From contig OW203764.1 of assembly GCA_934045905.1 (NCBI GenBank), positions 30,359,629 to 30,423,628 on the forward strand: a DNA stretch of 64,000 nucleotides. Reading direction: 5' to 3'. This document shows positions 62,885-64,000 of the stretch, piece by piece. The notes under the pieces were generated by a model that was not told where the DNA came from, ran no database searches, and saw nothing but the letters and a program-made list of their open reading frames with translations. The DNA is from Leuctra nigra (lineage: Eukaryota; Arthropoda; Insecta; Plecoptera; Leuctridae). Within the stretch, counting starts at the first letter, position 1, and each line of letters begins with the position of its first letter. The translations under genes were made by a program, and so were the position numbers.

Positions 62885-64000
62885 TCAATTATTTCACCAA
62901 TTCAGCTCATACCAAAGTTTTTATTTCTACGAAGAAAAGACAATTGTACCTACTCCAAATTTCCTATTTTCTAGTTCCATATTTCAGAAATTTTCTAAAA
63001 ATTTTGGCACCGGAAATGTTATTATCTCAAGAACCTCATAAATTTAGGTACCTACTACATAATATTAATAAACAAAATAAATTATTAATTTCGATTTTTA
63101 AATAAAAACAAAACAAACCTAACAATAATATGGACATTGTTATGCCACTCCCTGCTTGACAATAAGTTCAACAATGATTCATTCTACTGCCATACATAAT
63201 AATACAATATGAAATGAAGAAAGGGCATATTGTGGGTTTTACCATTTTTGACCAGAAATTAGCCCCCTCCCCCCCAAAAAATAGGGTTTCATCTAACACC
63301 CCCCCCCCCCCCCCAAAATAAGGTTTCATCTAAAAAAAAATTATCACCTTTAAAATAACCTGTGAAAAAAAAACTTCAAAATAAGCAGATCATGTCAAAA
63401 ACGTTCCAAAATGGGGTCAATATTATTCTTAAACCTCTTAGACCAAATTTGGGATATTTTGTAATTGCAACTATTCTAAATGAATGACCTTGATCCAACC
63501 AAAATTTTCTGGAGGGCTGCCGAACCCCGATTACCACTGTGATTTTTCAAAATATTATAGTAATGTCCGGCCCTCCTCCCCCACGAAATTTCATCCTGGA
63601 TACGCTAACAATTACGATCATAACATGATGTAATTAGGGCCCTTATACTACCAATAGACGACCAAATACACGAGGTGTTACAACTTACGATTTGGATCCC
63701 ATGGTGACAGGTGTTCTCAGTTGAACAACTCCATTATTAATTCCAAAAACTCCAAACAACTTTGCTAAGGCTAATAGTAATACATTTTTCTCAATTTAAA
63801 GTACCCTTTCCGGTCATACGTCGGACTGTGTCCGACATCGCAATAATCCAGTTCCCGTCATGTGTCGGACTCAGTCCGCCTTACATTCCAGAACATTTCA
63901 TTTTGATACTAGTGCTGCCATCTGTGCTAAAAATATTTGCGGCAGCTATTGCCGATTGAGCCAGCGTGATTATGATCTTTCTATGTCTTTGGTTTCAAAG
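62885..64000. other. No recognisable gene
   Basis: AT-rich with C-rich patches at 63265-63314 (one pure C run) and 63570-63590. Near 63805-63880 a diverged direct repeat is visible (GTCATACGTCGGACTGTGTC and CGTCATGTGTCGGACTCAG). No coding signal. Confidence 0.5.

Noticed and set aside
1..64000. CRISPR array, bacterial operons or endosymbiont DNA
   Set aside because: Tandem repeats found are contiguous satellites or transposon arrays without spacers of uniform length; all coding sequence is eukaryotic or retroelement.

Overview
This is AT-rich, intron-bearing nuclear DNA from an animal, most likely an arthropod (probably an insect). The evidence is one conserved 27-exon animal gene, intact Ty3/gypsy and non-LTR retrotransposon coding regions, and dense inverted-repeat DNA elements. 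There is no sign of bacterial or organellar sequence. The exact order cannot be fixed from sequence alone; abundant GTAGGTACCTAC-type words are compatible with Lepidoptera or Hemiptera, but that is a weak hint.

The only clear host gene is an orthologue of ZNFX1 (NFX1-type zinc finger-containing protein 1) on the minus strand. It runs from about 52.4 kb (5') to 20.97 kb (3'). I placed 26 exons by reading frame, splice sites and phase, plus one problematic exon (50672-50880). In protein order the product has a Q/P-rich tandem repeat and RG/RGG repeats, an ARM-like N-terminal region, a UPF1-like superfamily 1 helicase core (GPPGTGKT, VEEAAEV, GDHKQLKP, QHRMRPE, QGEEND, VALSRAK), a long series of NF-X1 Cys/His fingers, a helical tail and a C-terminal RZ-type finger. 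The initiator ATG exon was not found. An in-frame TGA separates the first long exon from the continuing homologous frame.

0-20.9 kb is intergenic and made almost wholly of repeats: copies of a family here called R1 (ends with a GCTCGCTC hairpin), a jockey-like LINE (6.9-10.1 kb), a composite element with CCTAAATTAGG arrays (10.1-12.9 kb) that encloses a tandem-repeat family R2/R3 and a long foldback, and two TTAA-bounded foldback elements, one carrying a nested 1.05-kb transposon. 20.9-52.4 kb is the gene. Its introns hold an intact gypsy ORF (34.1-38.1 kb), three hAT-like nonautonomous elements with 8-bp target duplications, TA-bounded MITEs and several TTAA foldbacks. 52.7-64 kb is again intergenic repeats, including an R2 element whose TAC microsatellite has been entered by two tandem R1 copies.

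The strongest leads are: a set of unrelated-looking foldback elements all bounded by TTAA (one insertion confirmed by a paralogous empty site); R2 repeats whose tandem units carry a CRE-ETS-YY1-like motif cluster; the nested 1.05-kb element with long TIRs and a 4-bp duplication; the R1 preference for TAC repeats; and the in-frame TGA in ZNFX1.
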